Notes under the pieces: generated by a model
Told to the model about the DNA's origin: nothing
The model's database searches: none
The model's input: only the letters and a program-made list of their open reading frames with translations
Source of the DNA: Agrypnia vestita
Lineage: Eukaryota > Arthropoda > Insecta > Trichoptera > Phryganeidae
Length of the DNA: 64,000 bases
NCBI GenBank assembly: GCA_016648135.1
Contig: JADDOH010010212.1
Span: 32,381 to 96,380 of the forward strand
Direction of reading: 5' to 3'
Position numbers and translations under genes: made by a program
Shown here: positions 22,389 to 34,569 of the stretch, piece by piece
Layout of the letters: each line of letters begins with the position of its first letter
Numbering within the stretch: the first letter of the stretch is position 1

Positions 22389-22635
22389 AAGTAATACTTT
22401 AGAATACATCGGGGCCGGAATATATGGTGTATCCGGTGAAAAATAAATCTTAAGAAAAATAACTTATTCCTGTAGAATAGAGACTAGTGATTGCGAATAA
22501 AATAAAAAATGTCGGAAACGAGTACTATAAAATTAAAAATAAACTCTATTCTACAGGAAAAAGTTATTTTTATCAAGATTTATTTTTCACCGGATACACT
22601 ATATGTCCCAACCCTATGTATTCTGAAGTATGTAA
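22389..22635. mobile_element. Second hairpin MITE, different family
   Basis: Left arm: ATACTTTAGAATACATCGGG, GTGTATCCGGTGAAAAATAA, CTGTAGAATAGAG. The right arm mirrors it: CTCTATTCTACAGG, TTATTTTTCACCGGATACAC, CCTATGTATTCTGAAGTAT. The arms are about 85-90 bases with a centre of about 60 bases. It lies only 380 bases from the previous hairpin. Confidence 0.8.
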
Positions 22636-22639
22636 TAAT

Positions 22640-24260
22640 CTCATGCAACAAAATAGAGACACTTTCAAATTAATTCAGTATCACTAACAGAAAACGGGGA
22701 ATTTTGATAATGAAGGGTAACATAGAATTTTATAAATCGGGGAATCTTTAATGATAAGTGCCTAGGAATAAAGAATCTTAATAAAAGGGCTTCACTGAAA
22801 ACATATAATTACCCATAGGGAAAGGGATATCTTAAATATTACAAATAAGTCGATTATATGTGTAAGTGCAAGAGCACTCGCATTTAATTTTTATTATATT
22901 TATTTATTAATCAACGCCCTAGTGGGCTTTTACAGTACAAGAATATTAAAAGGATTTTAATATACCTAACCTAAAACACGTTTTACAGTAAATAATTAAA
23001 AAATAATAATAACAATAAAACATATTTTAAATAAATGAACAATATAATACGTAATAATATAAAATGAATAATATATATAAACTTGTAGTGTAACGGAACT
23101 GGATCCTACCTAAACTAAATACCTAACTATAAAGTTTAATAAGAATATAATATATAAGTTTTACGTAAAGCCCAAAGCTTGAGACTTTAAGCTATCGAAT
23201 TGAACTTTATTACGACTTTTGTGACTTTTAAATACACGATTTATGCTTTAAGCTACTAGATGAAAACTTTAGTCGAACTTAGAAATTCGGAAGTATATTT
23301 ACATGAAAGCTAATATTAATTTTTTTTTAAGATTTTATATTTTCAAAATTGGCCAGTCGTGATCTATCTAGTGGTTAGAAAAATTCCCCCTCCGTTGTGT
23401 TCGTAGCTATCCAAAATTCTTTTGATATGTGGTGAAATTCGTATTCTTATTAACGCGGGTAGACTAATATAGAACGGATTCTTACTTAATTATGGAAATA
23501 ACAAACACACGTAACTAATCCGTATTCGTAATTAACATAACGGATTTATTTACTAAAGATGATAGAACGCCTAACCGTTATCGACACGAAATCCACGTAT
23601 TATCTTCAAACACTTATAGACGAAATGCCAGAGACATAAAACATATTTCCGAAATTACTTTGGGGCCCTTCTAGAAACCGCTCTAGAATTCTACAGTTTC
23701 GCCTATACGAGAGATATCGTCCACGTTCTGAGTCGGCCTAAAAGCCAATTCATGTAATTGGCCGCATATCGGCGAAACCGGGGAATAAACGCTAGTAGCA
23801 AAACTTCCTTACATTGTAACGTCATAACTATAATACCACCGGGGTTAAAATACTGAAATATAAAACAATACAGTCGTTGTCAAGTTAACGGCATGCGCTT
23901 AAGATTCCGTCCGCCTTGATTATCAATACCGCATAATAGCAACTTAGAACAGTGTTTGCACAACCACACGCGGTACCCATTTATGACAGATTTATAAGAT
24001 ATAATAGCATACGTTATATTCAAAGACACAAGTAAGAAACTTACCGATGGCGCGTCCCACGTGGTCCGATCCGCTCAACCTGTTCACAGTACATAATGGG
24101 AGAAGGTTAACATATTTATAACAACCAGGTGCATCCAGAGCCTCGGGGTATGCTTTGTCTGACATTATCACAGCCCGAGATTCAAAGGAAATGGAAGATG
24201 CAATTTTGTAAGTAAAATTTAAGAAGTGTCTAACCACTTCTGTTCGCACGTGGATTCTAG
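22640..24260. other. Intergenic, no gene recognised
   Basis: AT-rich to about 23340, including TATTTATTAATCAACGCCCT and AGTGGGCTTTTACAGTAC, which look like a retroelement 3' region. The remainder has mixed composition with no motif. Confidence 0.4.
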
Positions 24261-24263
24261 ATG

Positions 24264-24291
24264 CCCCCCCCCCCTTGTAGGGGGGAGGGGG
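24264..24291. repeat. C-run / G-run hairpin
   Basis: Eleven C, a five-base spacer TTGTA, then six G, one A and five G. The arms can pair over eleven positions. It lies within a minus-strand open frame (23992-24354) that may be a retroelement gag piece. Confidence 0.8.
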
Positions 24292-24968
24292 ATATGGCCC
24301 CAGAGCATCGCCGCATCCGGTGGTTAACCCCTGTTTAGACATAACCTCCCACACTATGCTGCAGACCTAAACCAACCCGAGACTCTGTTGCCTCTGCTGG
24401 GATCCATTCAGTGTCCTCGTCCTCATGGCGAAAAATATATCAGGAAGAAATCCCGCGTCTGATATTAAGGTTTGTATATTGTCCCGCGGGGCAGTCAAAT
24501 TGACTGGTGTATAATAATGAGGATCCCACGTCGCGGCTACATGGGCCGGATTATTATTATGTTTATTGCTGATTTAAGGGCTGGATGAACTAACTGGGTG
24601 GCTGGAAAAGACTCATCCCTGAGTGCGTCAGACAGAGCCATGTTAGCATCGCCAATTATAGTTGATGTGATTGATCCCAAGGTGAAGTGTAATAGACTAG
24701 ATATTATTATTAGATATTAAAGAGATAGTATTCCAGAGTGAATTTTACGGTTATTTGTGGGGTTCCTGATATGTATGTCCTGTGCCAGAGGAGAAAGGCT
24801 CCGAAAGGCTCCTGGTATACAGCAGTATAGTAAAGATGATGAATGATGTGTCAGGGTGAGGTGTCAACTTGCATTCCCGATCAGGATACTCGTTCAAATA
24901 AATCAGCTTCTTTTCAAGGTTTAATCATGGAGATCTGGATTCGATGACACCGAGGACGACCAAGCATC

Positions 24969-25478
24969 GAGATTCTTCCCACCAGCGTGTTACGGGTGAG
25001 TTCTCGACGCCGAGCTATAGGAAACAACCGCATATTCTTGAGCCGTTGCCTCTCTATTATAAAGATGGCATGCGTTAGGTTGCCCGTGTTGTACGCCCAC
25101 CTGGCGTGTCACGACACTTTGATCGCCACGATGCGAAAGAACCCCGATCTCCCTTCTTTCATAATCAATTCTGTCACGACAGTCAAATTGGTGATGGGTG
25201 ATGAAACTATTTTAGTACAGTATAAATTAGAATATACATGATGGAGGAATAGCTGTCACTCCTGCATTCAGAACAAAGAGGTTTGAAATCAATAGCCCCA
25301 CGACGATCAATCGCTGAGATGCTTCCCACGAGCGTATTACGGGTGAGTTCTCGACGCCGAGCTATAGGAAACAACCGCATATTCTTGAGCCGTTGCCTCT
25401 CTATTATAAGGATGGTATGCGTTAAGTTGCCCATGTTGTACGCCCACCTGGCGTGCCACAACGTATTGATCATCACAG
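24969..25478. repeat. Direct duplication of about 160 bases
   Basis: 24969-25130 and 25318-25478 are about 93 percent alike by eye, sharing CGGGTGAGTTCTCGACGCCG, AGCTATAGGAAACAACCGCA and TGTACGCCCACCTGGCGTG. On the minus strand the second copy lies in a 102-codon open frame (25207-25515: HARWAYNMGNLTHTILIIER, RLKNMRLFPIARRRELTRNT). The first copy keeps the same frame except for a TGA in place of TGG. I do not recognise the protein. It may be part of a transposon. Confidence 0.7.
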
Positions 25479-25529
25479 CGTCAATGAATTCCGACCTCTT
25501 TCCTTCCATTAGCAAATTTTACAATGTTT

Positions 25530-26460
25530 AGATTCTTTCATTAGTAATTTTAAATATGTTTAAGTTCTGCTTACATGCACCACGTTCAATAAATGGCAAA
25601 AGAATAGTAATAGTAAAAGGTCCTTAACTGCCAGAAGTTGAAGGTCCCTGCAAACTATCCATATCCTATAGTAACGCCTCCAAATGATGTACTCCTTGTA
25701 TGTGTTTTCCAATAACAACTTTCCAGTCATATATTTAACATAACGTCCTCCTTGTGTGTATGTGTGCTTCAATATCTATCATACAGTTAGTAATTCCCAA
25801 AATAGTGTTTTCCTTGAATTTATATTTTAATATCAGAACCTCCAAAACTGTATAGGATCCTAGAAACAAGAAGACAATTCCCTCTACGCCGAGCGCATGC
25901 AGGACATAAACCCCTTCAAACTAGTTCATCTACGCCGTATAGTGATATCACATGTAGGCATAAACATTACACACAAAATCCCAGACACCATAGTATGTTC
26001 ACATTATCGTCACGTTCGAGCTAGAATGCAAACGACCCACGATAATGGCAAATGTTGAAAATAAATATTTCAACTATCTATATTTTAACAGCGACCCCGT
26101 TCGGTACATTTGAATCCGTATATTGTTATATAGTAAGCAGTATCAACTTCATGTCTCCCCATTAAACTTCTTACTTCATATCTCTCAGCATCAAGCAACA
26201 TAAAAATAAACAGATAAATAACCAACGCGATTACGGGAGACCGAAGATTAACTACCCCTGCCAATCGTCTTCAACCTGAATCGCAACAGATTACAGATCC
26301 GTATTTGACATAATTTATATAAGCGCCACAGCGATGCAAGAAGCTGAGATTTTTAATCAATATTACTTACCTTCCGTGTAATCACTATACATAACTACGT
26401 GAACAAACCCTTCCCCAAAATACGTACGTCTGACAATCACTATAAAATGCAACCATGTAT
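25530..26460. other. Intergenic, nothing recognised
   Basis: No frame with known motifs and no repeat structure visible. Confidence 0.4.
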
Positions 26461-26461
26461 T

Positions 26462-26545
26462 ATTAACCGATTAAAAGGCGTGACAATATATCGAAAGGTA
26501 ATTATAAGTATGTTTGAGTCCCGCCACCTGGTGGAAATATTCGCA
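26462..26545 (+). repeat. Dispersed direct repeat R2, copy 1
   Basis: TAACCGATTAAAAGGCGTGA, then AATATATCGAAAGGTAATTA and TTTGAGTCCCGCCACCT, recur at 27411-27485 in the same orientation with few changes. The pair brackets the minisatellite. It could be an LTR or TIR remnant. Confidence 0.65.
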
Positions 26546-26637
26546 TTCGTATTGACCGAATAGTAGGTTTGATATTCGTATTAGTGAAAGTAGTATTCGT
26601 TGCATCACTAATAATAATAAAATCATATAGGTAACTA

Positions 26638-26975
26638 GTAAAAATATGATATTACTTATATTAAATGAATAAAACAAAACAATCTGTCATATAAGTAAAT
26701 AACTATGGTGACTCGTAAAAATATGATATTATTTATATTGAATGAATAAAATAAAACAATGTCATATAAATAACTTTCGTGACTCGTAAAACTATTATAT
26801 TATTTATATTGAATGAATAAAATAAAACAATGTCATACAAATAACTATTGTGACTCATAAAACTATTATATTATTTATATTGAATGAATAAAATAAAACA
26901 ATTTGTCATATAAATAATTATCGTGACTCGTAAAAATATGATATTATGTTTATTGAATGAATAAAATAAAACATC
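26638..26975 (+). repeat. Minisatellite, unit about 80 bases
   Basis: About four and a half units of a repeat containing GACTCGTAAAA-TAT-ATAT, then TTATATTGAATGAATAAAAT, AAAACAAT and GTCATATAAATAA. The units differ by small indels and point changes. AT-rich and non-coding. Confidence 0.85.
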
Positions 26976-27410
26976 TACTCACGTTTCCACCTAATAAATA
27001 ATAAAAAATACAGAAAACAATAAAAGCAAAAGGCCCACTATTAGCCCTCAATGTTTAACAAGTGCTGACATGAGTTCCCGCGGCCGGCGGATACGCCGAA
27101 TTTCGAGAAACAGAGTTGGTATTGTTGTCTCGCTCTCACGCATTTGGTCCAAGGGTCTTTAATGTATGAGCACAAGCGATACAAAATGTAATACGCGGTA
27201 CCTATACACTTCGGTATAGTATTGAATTCTAATATTTACATATTTACCGTAAATTCTTAGTCTTCATTTTTAAAAATTTCAAAAATGTATTTTAAAACTT
27301 TTAATTTAAGATTACACGAAGTATTGGCTTAATTGTTTAATTAGTTACCGAGTTATCGGGATAAATATTGATGTGGGGGACCTAACCTTCCCACTTCGCC
27401 CAGTCTGGGT

Positions 27411-27487
27411 TAACCGATTAAAAGGCGTAGCAATATATCGAAAGGTAATTATAATTACAAATATGTTTGAGTCCCGCCACCTAGAAA
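27411..27487 (+). repeat. Dispersed direct repeat R2, copy 2
   Basis: Second copy of the repeat at 26462: TAACCGATTAAAAGGCGTAG, TATATCGAAAGGTAATTATA and GTTTGAGTCCCGCCACCTAG. It includes a small internal AATTAC duplication. Confidence 0.65.
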
Positions 27488-28163
27488 AGACGTAGATTTT
27501 TGATTTCAATATATTGTGCAATATATACTACGTTTATCGTCCGTTGACAAGTAGTTATGAACTATCCCCAATTGATATACAAATGGCAAACCTTACGAAA
27601 ATTGATTGCATTCCGATTATGTAATTCCTATTCGTAAAATCTTTCCGATCTCAATTGTGTAGCGTAGAGCCTAGTATAACAATTATCGACTGAATTGAAC
27701 CACCTTGAAATCATACCGCCGATTATCAGGAGAACACAAAAGGAACTCTTATATTTAATTCACCGTCGAACATCTCCCATTCAGCTCCGATTGAGCGGCA
27801 GAATGCAACCGGTCGACTTCAACCATATGATGTAGCGATACAGTTGTTAAAAGTTAAATATTCTATACAGAAATAAAAATTCAATTCTTCATATGAAATA
27901 ATGTTCTATTCTATACGAAATTACTCTATACAATAAATTAACTAAAAATACATATTAACTGAAAATAATTATTCTGTGGTGTTTTTGCTTTTGAACGCAA
28001 TATTAACTAACTAACTAAAAATAACTAACTAAAAATACTAACTAACATGTCTGATTTGCTGTTGGATATTATCTATAAGATATTGACTAAAACATTTGCT
28101 TTGAATGGAACATTAACTACTTCTCTTATAAAATATTATTCTGCAGCAAATATTCAATGAAAC

Positions 28164-28525
28164 TGTAGTCTGAGGCTTGGATCGATATTTTTCGATATTC
28201 TCATCGAAAGATATCGATCATGTCGGAAGCCGCAGACAGCACAGCCCTATACCTTTTTTTGGGAGAATATTCTGGAAGCATTCACAATTGTCTATAAATA
28301 GAGGGAGAGATGCGATTTCTAAGACTCTCCTCGTAGACTCCGTTCATCCAGTGTTTTATAACTAGTCTTAAGTTTTTATTAAAAAGTATTGTTAAAAATC
28401 GGTGTATTCAAAAATTAAATAAATCTTGTAAGTATATTCCAAATTCTTCTTTTTATTCTCTGCTTCCCGAAATATATGTATATTCCAATATTTAGATACC
28501 CCAGTATTTAGATATTGTGGTGACC
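28164..28525 (+). mobile_element. Solo-LTR-like sequence
   Basis: Starts TGTAGTCTGAGGC. It has a promoter-like TCTATAAATAGAGGG, a pyrimidine-rich ACTCTCCTCGTAGACTCCG leader, and AAATTAAATAAATCTTGTAA as a polyadenylation region. It ends just before TTGTGGTGACCCC, which resembles the primer-site end of copies A and B near the window start. No coding region follows, so it is a solo LTR or a fragment. Confidence 0.45.
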
Positions 28526-28559
28526 CCTTAAATAAAAATAAAGCCATAAAAAAACAAAA

Positions 28560-29430
28560 ATACCAGAGAATAAATAATATCCCTCTCGCGCCCCCCTACC
28601 ACAAAACTATATTAACTAAAATACTTCCAACATCTTGGGTTCGCACACGAAATTGATAATATCTAATGCCCCTTGCATTTACCAAGTGTATATCCTAAAT
28701 AACCACAGCTATACCATCCTGTCCGTCCGGGACGAAACATAAAACACAGTTATACTTCTAAAAGTGCTACCTCTTACGCGGCAAAAATACCTATTATAGT
28801 CGGGCTATGAATATGAACTATTCCCGCCTCGTAATGGAGCCTGGCACCAACACTAAAACTCTTACTAGACATAACAAATGCGATTAAATCTAAATAAATA
28901 CAATATATACTATTCGTAATACGTCTTTATAGGAGCAGTGTTGGAAATGATTGCATAATAATACGTAATATAAACATCTCACGAGTCTAACAATCCACAC
29001 ATTTATGTTACAATAAAATACGTTCACCAGAAAGAATTCGTGTGTTAGAAACAAAACATTTCCGTTTTGAGACAAACCAGTAAAATCGCTCGATCGGCGC
29101 ATAGGGAAAAGCTTACACATATTAAACAAAACTGAAATTAGTTATTATTAAACACCTTATATTAACATATTCCTACCTTGAATGGTTTCGTATTAGACGT
29201 GCTTGAACCTGTTCATGTTAGCTATTATGCGCTTCCCATATAATTCTGTGTATTCCATTGTTAGTACAAATAGTATAAAAATTCCCGTGCATTTTAAAAT
29301 ATATTGTTTGGAAGAAATTTCTCGTACGATTTGAATTTATATCACACGGACAATCGTGCTATACCTAGTACATAATTACTCCGATCTCAAGTCTCCCAAA
29401 ATAAATACATTTCGATAGTGAAAATAATTA
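28560..29430. other. Intergenic, nothing recognised
   Basis: AT-rich with scattered short frames, none with a motif. Confidence 0.4.
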
Positions 29431-29459
29431 ACCATAATAGATAATATGAATATGATGCT

Positions 29460-29995
29460 TAGTGTTACTCTTTATGGCGGAATCCTTCTCCTGGCCCTGC
29501 GGAATCGTGGTTCCCCGTATGTCGGCATTGGAAGACCCGCTCTCTCCACCCCCCAGCTGTAGTAGGACGGGCAGTCTCTTTGCTTGTAGGCTGACGTTCA
29601 CGGGATTTCGGGCAGCGCTTCCGCCCGCAACTGATGAATTCCAACTGATGGTATTTCGGACTTCCTTCAACAAGGGCCTCCGGCCGACTTCAAGGCTGAA
29701 AACTCCCGGGCCAGTACCGAAATTCGTACCGCTTATATAGTCCAAATCTCTCGCCATCTTTCATTCCACCGTCCGTGTAAAGTCTCCCGTCCAGCGATGA
29801 CCTCACTTAGGACGCCTCTCATTGGCTGGATCTGCCGCTACCGGCAGCGTCTGCGATTCGTCCATTTTAGTCAAAATAAAGGTAACGCACCCGTCACACG
29901 CGCGGCCCACCACTACGATTCAGAAACAATAAAGGCTCGTCTGCACCTACTTATCCGGCAAATATATAATTACATAATATTTAACGGGTTGTGAA
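29460..29995 (-). mobile_element. LTR-like promoter block, minus orientation
   Basis: On the minus strand CAGCCAATGAGAGG (a CCAAT-like box) is followed about 85 bases later by GGACTATATAAGCGG, then a GC-rich leader. Spacing and composition resemble an insect LTR or another RNA polymerase II promoter. No coding exon follows on the minus strand, so a solo LTR is the simplest reading. Ends are not defined. Confidence 0.35.
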
Positions 29996-30083
29996 GCTTC
30001 TCTTTATTATAAACTTTAGTAGACAACCATTCCAGCATAAGCTTCTCATCAATATCGATTTAAATAAGTCGATATCATCACAG

Positions 30084-30225
30084 TAGCTTGTTGGTCTTGT
30101 GGTTAGGACTCTCGCCTCGTGACTCCAGACAAGCAAGTTAGTCCTATTTTCACAGCACAAGCGATTAGCTTAATTTGAAAATAGTAAGAATATTGATGTG
30201 ACACGATTCCGCGTTCGCATCTCTA
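30084..30225 (+). mobile_element. tRNA-derived SINE, internally deleted copy
   Basis: Head: GTAGCTTGTTGGTCTTGTGG (A box region), TTAGGACTCTCGCCTCGTGA. The B box part is deleted relative to 30262 and 57615. Tail: AATATTGATGTGACACGATT, CGTTCGCATCTCTATTT. A (AT)n run follows at about 30228-30254. Confidence 0.75.
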
Positions 30226-30261
30226 TTTAAATATATATATATATATATATATAAACTTGTT

Positions 30262-30425
30262 GTAGCCTGTTGGTCTTGCAGTTAGGACTCTCGCCTTATG
30301 ATCCAAAGGTCGCGGGTTTGAATCTCACTCCAGACTAGCAAGTAAGTTCTACTTTCATAGCACAAAACGGTAAGAATATTGATGTGACACGTATTTAAAA
30401 TATAATTTCTATTTAAAAAAAATAA
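30262..30425 (+). mobile_element. tRNA-derived SINE, second copy
   Basis: GTAGCCTGTTGGTCTTGCAG carries the A box and GTCGCGGGTTTGAATCTCAC the B box. It is followed by CTCCAGACTAGCAAGTAAG and the AATATTGATGTGACACG tail, ending in an A-rich stretch. It is tandem to the previous copy, in the same orientation. Confidence 0.8.
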
Positions 30426-32165
30426 ACGATGCTATAAAATTATAAAGAAAATTAAACCAATATACCAGATAAATAAGATGAGAAGATCAATAACACAGAA
30501 AAAAAAACAATTAACCTGCATAACTTAATAATAATATTTATTAAAATTTATGTTTAGTAATACAAACTAAATACAAAACCGTAAATGAAAACCCAAAAAT
30601 ATTTGAGTTTTTTTTTTCAATTTTTTCAAAAAATTTTCCCTTCCTCTCAAAATTCCATTAATTTTTTTCCATAATATATGTTTACGTAAAAGTCATGCCT
30701 CATCGTGCCTACCAAACACGCCCGGTGTCAAGTAGTTAAGGTCGTAAACCATCAGCAATTTATTTTGTTGTCGTTGAAGTCTGTTTTGTTTTGTCTTACT
30801 CGGAATGGCTTCGTGTTTTATCTAGCCACGCTTGTCTTACATAAGAATTATCAGCGGAGTTAGATTTCGTCAGGAATCTGGTTTAAGAGTGGTTTTTTGG
30901 AATTTGGATTGCCCTCGGGCGGCGCACTCTATCATCAGCCGGTACCTACTATTACCGGTATACCCGCGGCCCTTGCGTAACCTTCGCAACGCGGTGCATT
31001 CATAATCTAACCCTTTCACAGGTGTCCGTGTTCCCACGGTCCACTAAATCCGCTTAACCCTCCGCTACCCGTGTCTAAAACTATGCGATGTGTCTGAGAG
31101 AATCATTTACTTTGGGGGTTGCGGAATACCTTATTTAACCCTTCCTCTCCTGTGCTGAAAAAGTGAGTTGTTATTGCCTCTATTAATGTGAATATTTAAT
31201 TTAAACTCAATAATATTTATTGTTAAATAAAACGGATATTTTATACGAACCGAATATTTTACTGAGATGCAAATCTCGATGTTTCGCTAAGTCTTATTCA
31301 GCGTCATCATGAGAGCGTCCTGTTACGGCGGAGGTGTAGGCCGAACTGATTATTTCTTCCGAGGTCGTAAATTATATGCACTTTATCGTGGAGTGTTCAC
31401 TTCTTCTACGATAGAGATCGCTATAGCTAGACCGCATTCAGAAGAATGTGCGCAAAAAATATCTGTGTTGTTTGTTACGATGCAAAAAATGAACACAAAA
31501 TAAGTTTTTCTAGTAAGTAAGTAAGCTTTTTTAAACTAATAAATATATATTTATTTATAATATCATATTGAGATTTCTAATACAGCTTGCTTGGCAGGCA
31601 ACTTTCCTCCGCTTTCTTCTTACCGGACATAGCTAGGGAATGGTCTCTTGATTGTGGTCGACCAATAGTGTGCAATATGTACTAATTACACCTTAGAGCT
31701 ATTTCTACGACGTCTCTTAAAGGTGAAATCAACAAGGCGCCAAATACTTGACAGTTTGTTGGTATAAAATATCCGTTTTATTTCACACATAAATACAAAA
31801 TATATGTCCATCTAACACAATAATAATCTTAACTCTTCAATACCTACTTCAATACAAAAAAAATACAATATTTATGTATTCATTCAAATAATTACAATAT
31901 ATAAGAAAAGTCACCGGATACAACAAAGTAAAAATTATATATAAAAATAACACTATTTGTTTTCATTATTTGTTATTTATAGAATATTTTACAATTTACA
32001 ATTTATTTACAAAAAATACACTAACATTTTTTATATAATTGTGTTATACATAATGCCTCTCCATTTAAGAGTATTGCTCTTGTGCTCGGACGAGGCACTC
32101 TACATTTTTAGGTACATTTAATTATTTTCATTGTATATATAATTATTTTAAATATAGTTATTTTA
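30426..32165. other. Intergenic, no gene recognised
   Basis: A 25-base inverted repeat (AAATAAAACGGATATTTTAT at about 31222 and its mirror at about 31765) brackets 31222-31790 and may mark an old MITE. A 64-codon frame at 31309-31503 lies inside it without recognisable motifs. 31790-32165 is very AT-rich. Confidence 0.4.
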
Positions 32166-32169
32166 CGTT

Positions 32170-32570
32170 ATATTATATATAGGGGATGAAGTAGTGGAGT
32201 GGAATGTTTTTATTTTGAGGGTAATGCTGTCTAGTTGTATTTATTGAGATGTTCTCTTAATTTGTTTTTCAATTGTGTTGTATTTTTTATTTCGATTTGG
32301 AAAATATATGAAATTTTGTTGATATTTTTTTGTTTTGCATTTTGGAATTTAAAAGTTGTGTTGTAATCTTGGTGATGTGTTTTTTTCGAATGTTGTATGT
32401 TCGTTTTCTTTTATGAGTTGCAAAATTGATATTTTTTGTATATAGTTTCTACCTTTGGGACTGGAAATATTTTGAATAGTGTTTGTGGGGAATGTTGTTT
32501 TTTTTTAAGTATGACTTTAATAAATGTTCTCTGAATTACTTTAATTCGATTTATTAACGTTTTCAATGCT
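32170..32570 (-). mobile_element. Non-LTR element C-terminal fragment
   Basis: The minus strand reads INRIKVIQRTFIKVILKKKQ and then LFKIFPVPKVETIYKKYQF, continuing past a stop into a lysine- and asparagine-rich tail (FQIEIKNTTQLKNKLREHLN). The RLQ-like motif followed by a LF..F.V..+..IY block is common at the C-terminus of Jockey- and I-like proteins. Confidence 0.65.
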
Positions 32571-33294
32571 GACGCAACATCTTCAGTGATATTACTAATA
32601 CTAAACTTAAGACTTAAAGGAATACGCGAGGAATAGGGGGGAGCAGAGTGGGGTGGGTGTAGGAGCGTGGTCACAAAGCACAGAAGAGGGAACAGAGTAC
32701 AAGTTTAAGATAAATTATAGAAGTCTCTATGTGAACAAATGTAATCACTCTACATAATTAAACATCCACACATTATTCATTTTTTGTTTATTCGATGGGA
32801 CTACTTTCTCTCCGAACTTTCGTATATGAAACTTCCCATGTACTAGTAGGTATAATATAGATTTCGCAGCTGGTAATGATACCTGTGTTCCCTTACCAGT
32901 TCAGCTCATCATTGCCAGCTGTTTTTTTTCTGACATATACTTTCATGTATGCATTGTAGTGGGAGGGGTGCGGGGAGCGCAGTGCATAGAGGGCGCCGGA
33001 TTCGGTGGTTTTTCGATCTTCGCTCTTTAGCAGCGGCCGAGCAGTCACGTTTCTTACATGCTGTTGTTCGTACCTAATGCTCAATGTTTTTTATCTAATT
33101 TTAGCGCTTTTACCCAGTAAATAATGACTAAAATGGAAAAAACCTACGAGTGTACAACACGTGTGGAAAAGGTTAACCATTTTTTTTTTTTTTGTGAATT
33201 TATTGTTTATTTGTCTTATACACTTTTAAAGGCTTTGTGGTCGTGTATTTCACAAAATAAAAATTTCAGTATTATGAATTAAATTTAAATAATA

Positions 33295-33345
33295 AGCCCA
33301 CGGAGGGTCAAGGGTTCGATACCCTCCGCGACAAGCACCGCCCGC
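33295..33345 (+). repeat. tRNA T-arm-like fragment
   Basis: GGAGGGTCAAGGGTTCGATA then CCCTCCGCGACAAGC contains a B box with a paired stem. No matching A box or acceptor arm is present, so this is a tRNA or SINE remnant and not a gene. Confidence 0.35.
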
Positions 33346-33589
33346 TTATAATTCATGACTCTATTTTAATTGACGCAAATGGTTATTAATGCTGATGGTG
33401 TAGAGTTGGGCAACTTGGAGAAGACTAGTTATGTCGGATAACGCCTTAACCCTAGAACACTAACCTTCGTCGAATCTACTACGCCGAAACACAGATACGA
33501 GAGCTGTACGATATTTGCTTAGGACGGCGCTGTTAAAGCAAAATCTTATCTATTTAGTTATTTATATTCACTTCTTGTATACATATCAT

Positions 33590-34560
33590 CAGCCTTCGTC
33601 TTTCCACTGCTGGATATAGGCCTTTTCCTTATTTTTCCATTCTTTTTTTCCTATTTCTCATTCTGTTGTTGGCTAATTGTAGCCATTTCTTTCCCCCCAC
33701 AGCGACAATATCATCGGCCCATCTCTTTTGAGGTTTTCCGATGCCTCTTTTATTTTCCCAAGGTCTCCATTTCAGAACTCTGGGAGGCCATCTTGTAGTA
33801 TCCTGTCTTGCAACGTGTCCTGCCCATTGCCATTTTAGCTTCGCTACACGATCCATGATATCCACTACTCTAGTTCTGCGCCTAATTTCATCGTTTCTAA
33901 TTCTATCTCTTAGGCTTACTCCAAGCATGGATCTCTCCATGGATCGTTGCGTGCATTTGAGCTTTTCTACACTTTTCTTTGTAAGGGCCATAGTCTCCAA
34001 TCCATACGTCATCACTGGCAGTATGCACGATTCAAAGGCTTTTCTTTTTAGGCTAATTGGGATCTCTTTGTTCTCGAAGATATGTTTGAGTTTGCCAAAA
34101 GCAGCCCAGCTCATTCCTATTCGTCTTGGCAATTCTGCTGTTTGGTTCTCTTTGTTCATTTTTATCTTGTGTCCTAGGTATATATATTCATCTACTATTT
34201 CAATATTATTATCATTGATAGTGATGACTTTGTTCTCTGGACTCAAAATTTTTGTTTTCTTTATATTCATCTTAAGACCAACTTTGCTCGAAGCTTCATG
34301 TAGTTCTTTTAGCATTATACTTAGTTCTTTGATATTATTACTTACAACTACTATGTCGTCAGCAAATCTTAGGTGACTTATGTGCCATCTATCTTCACAC
34401 CTTTTTTATCCCAATTCAGGGTCTTAAATACATCTTCTAAGGCTAACGTGAAGAGTTTAGGCGAGATTGTGTCACCTTGTCGGACACCTTATTCTATTTT
34501 TATTTTTTCAGTTCTAATGTCGTCGTCAATTATAACACTCATAGTTGCATTTTCATATAT
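33590..34560 (-). mobile_element. RTE-like non-LTR retrotransposon, 5'-truncated
   Basis: The minus strand encodes ATMSVIIDDDIRTEKIKIE, GVRQGDTISPKLFTLALEDV (a frame change lies near 34490), FADDIVVVSN (the catalytic box, read through LRFADD), then a 228-codon open frame. That frame carries KTKILS, YIYLGHKI, CILPVMTYGLETMALTKKS, WQWAGHVARQDTTRWPPRVL and RGIGKPQKRWADDI. The 3' end has the CAGCAGTGGAAAGACGAAGG tail. The endonuclease and palm start are missing. The long plus-strand frame over it is its antisense shadow. Confidence 0.9.
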
Positions 34561-34569
34561 AAAGTTTTC

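Noticed and set aside
26638..26975. CRISPR-like array
   Set aside because: The units are contiguous AT-rich copies of about 80 bases without unique spacers in a eukaryotic intergenic region. It is a minisatellite.
31222..31790. Inverted repeat of about 25 bases as a defined MITE
   Set aside because: Arms are short and AT-rich, no target duplication is evident and no other copy was seen. It is mentioned only within a regional entry.
33741..34376. Long plus-strand open frame of 211 codons
   Set aside because: It is the exact antisense of a non-LTR reverse transcriptase fragment, whose minus frame carries recognisable catalytic and C-terminal motifs.
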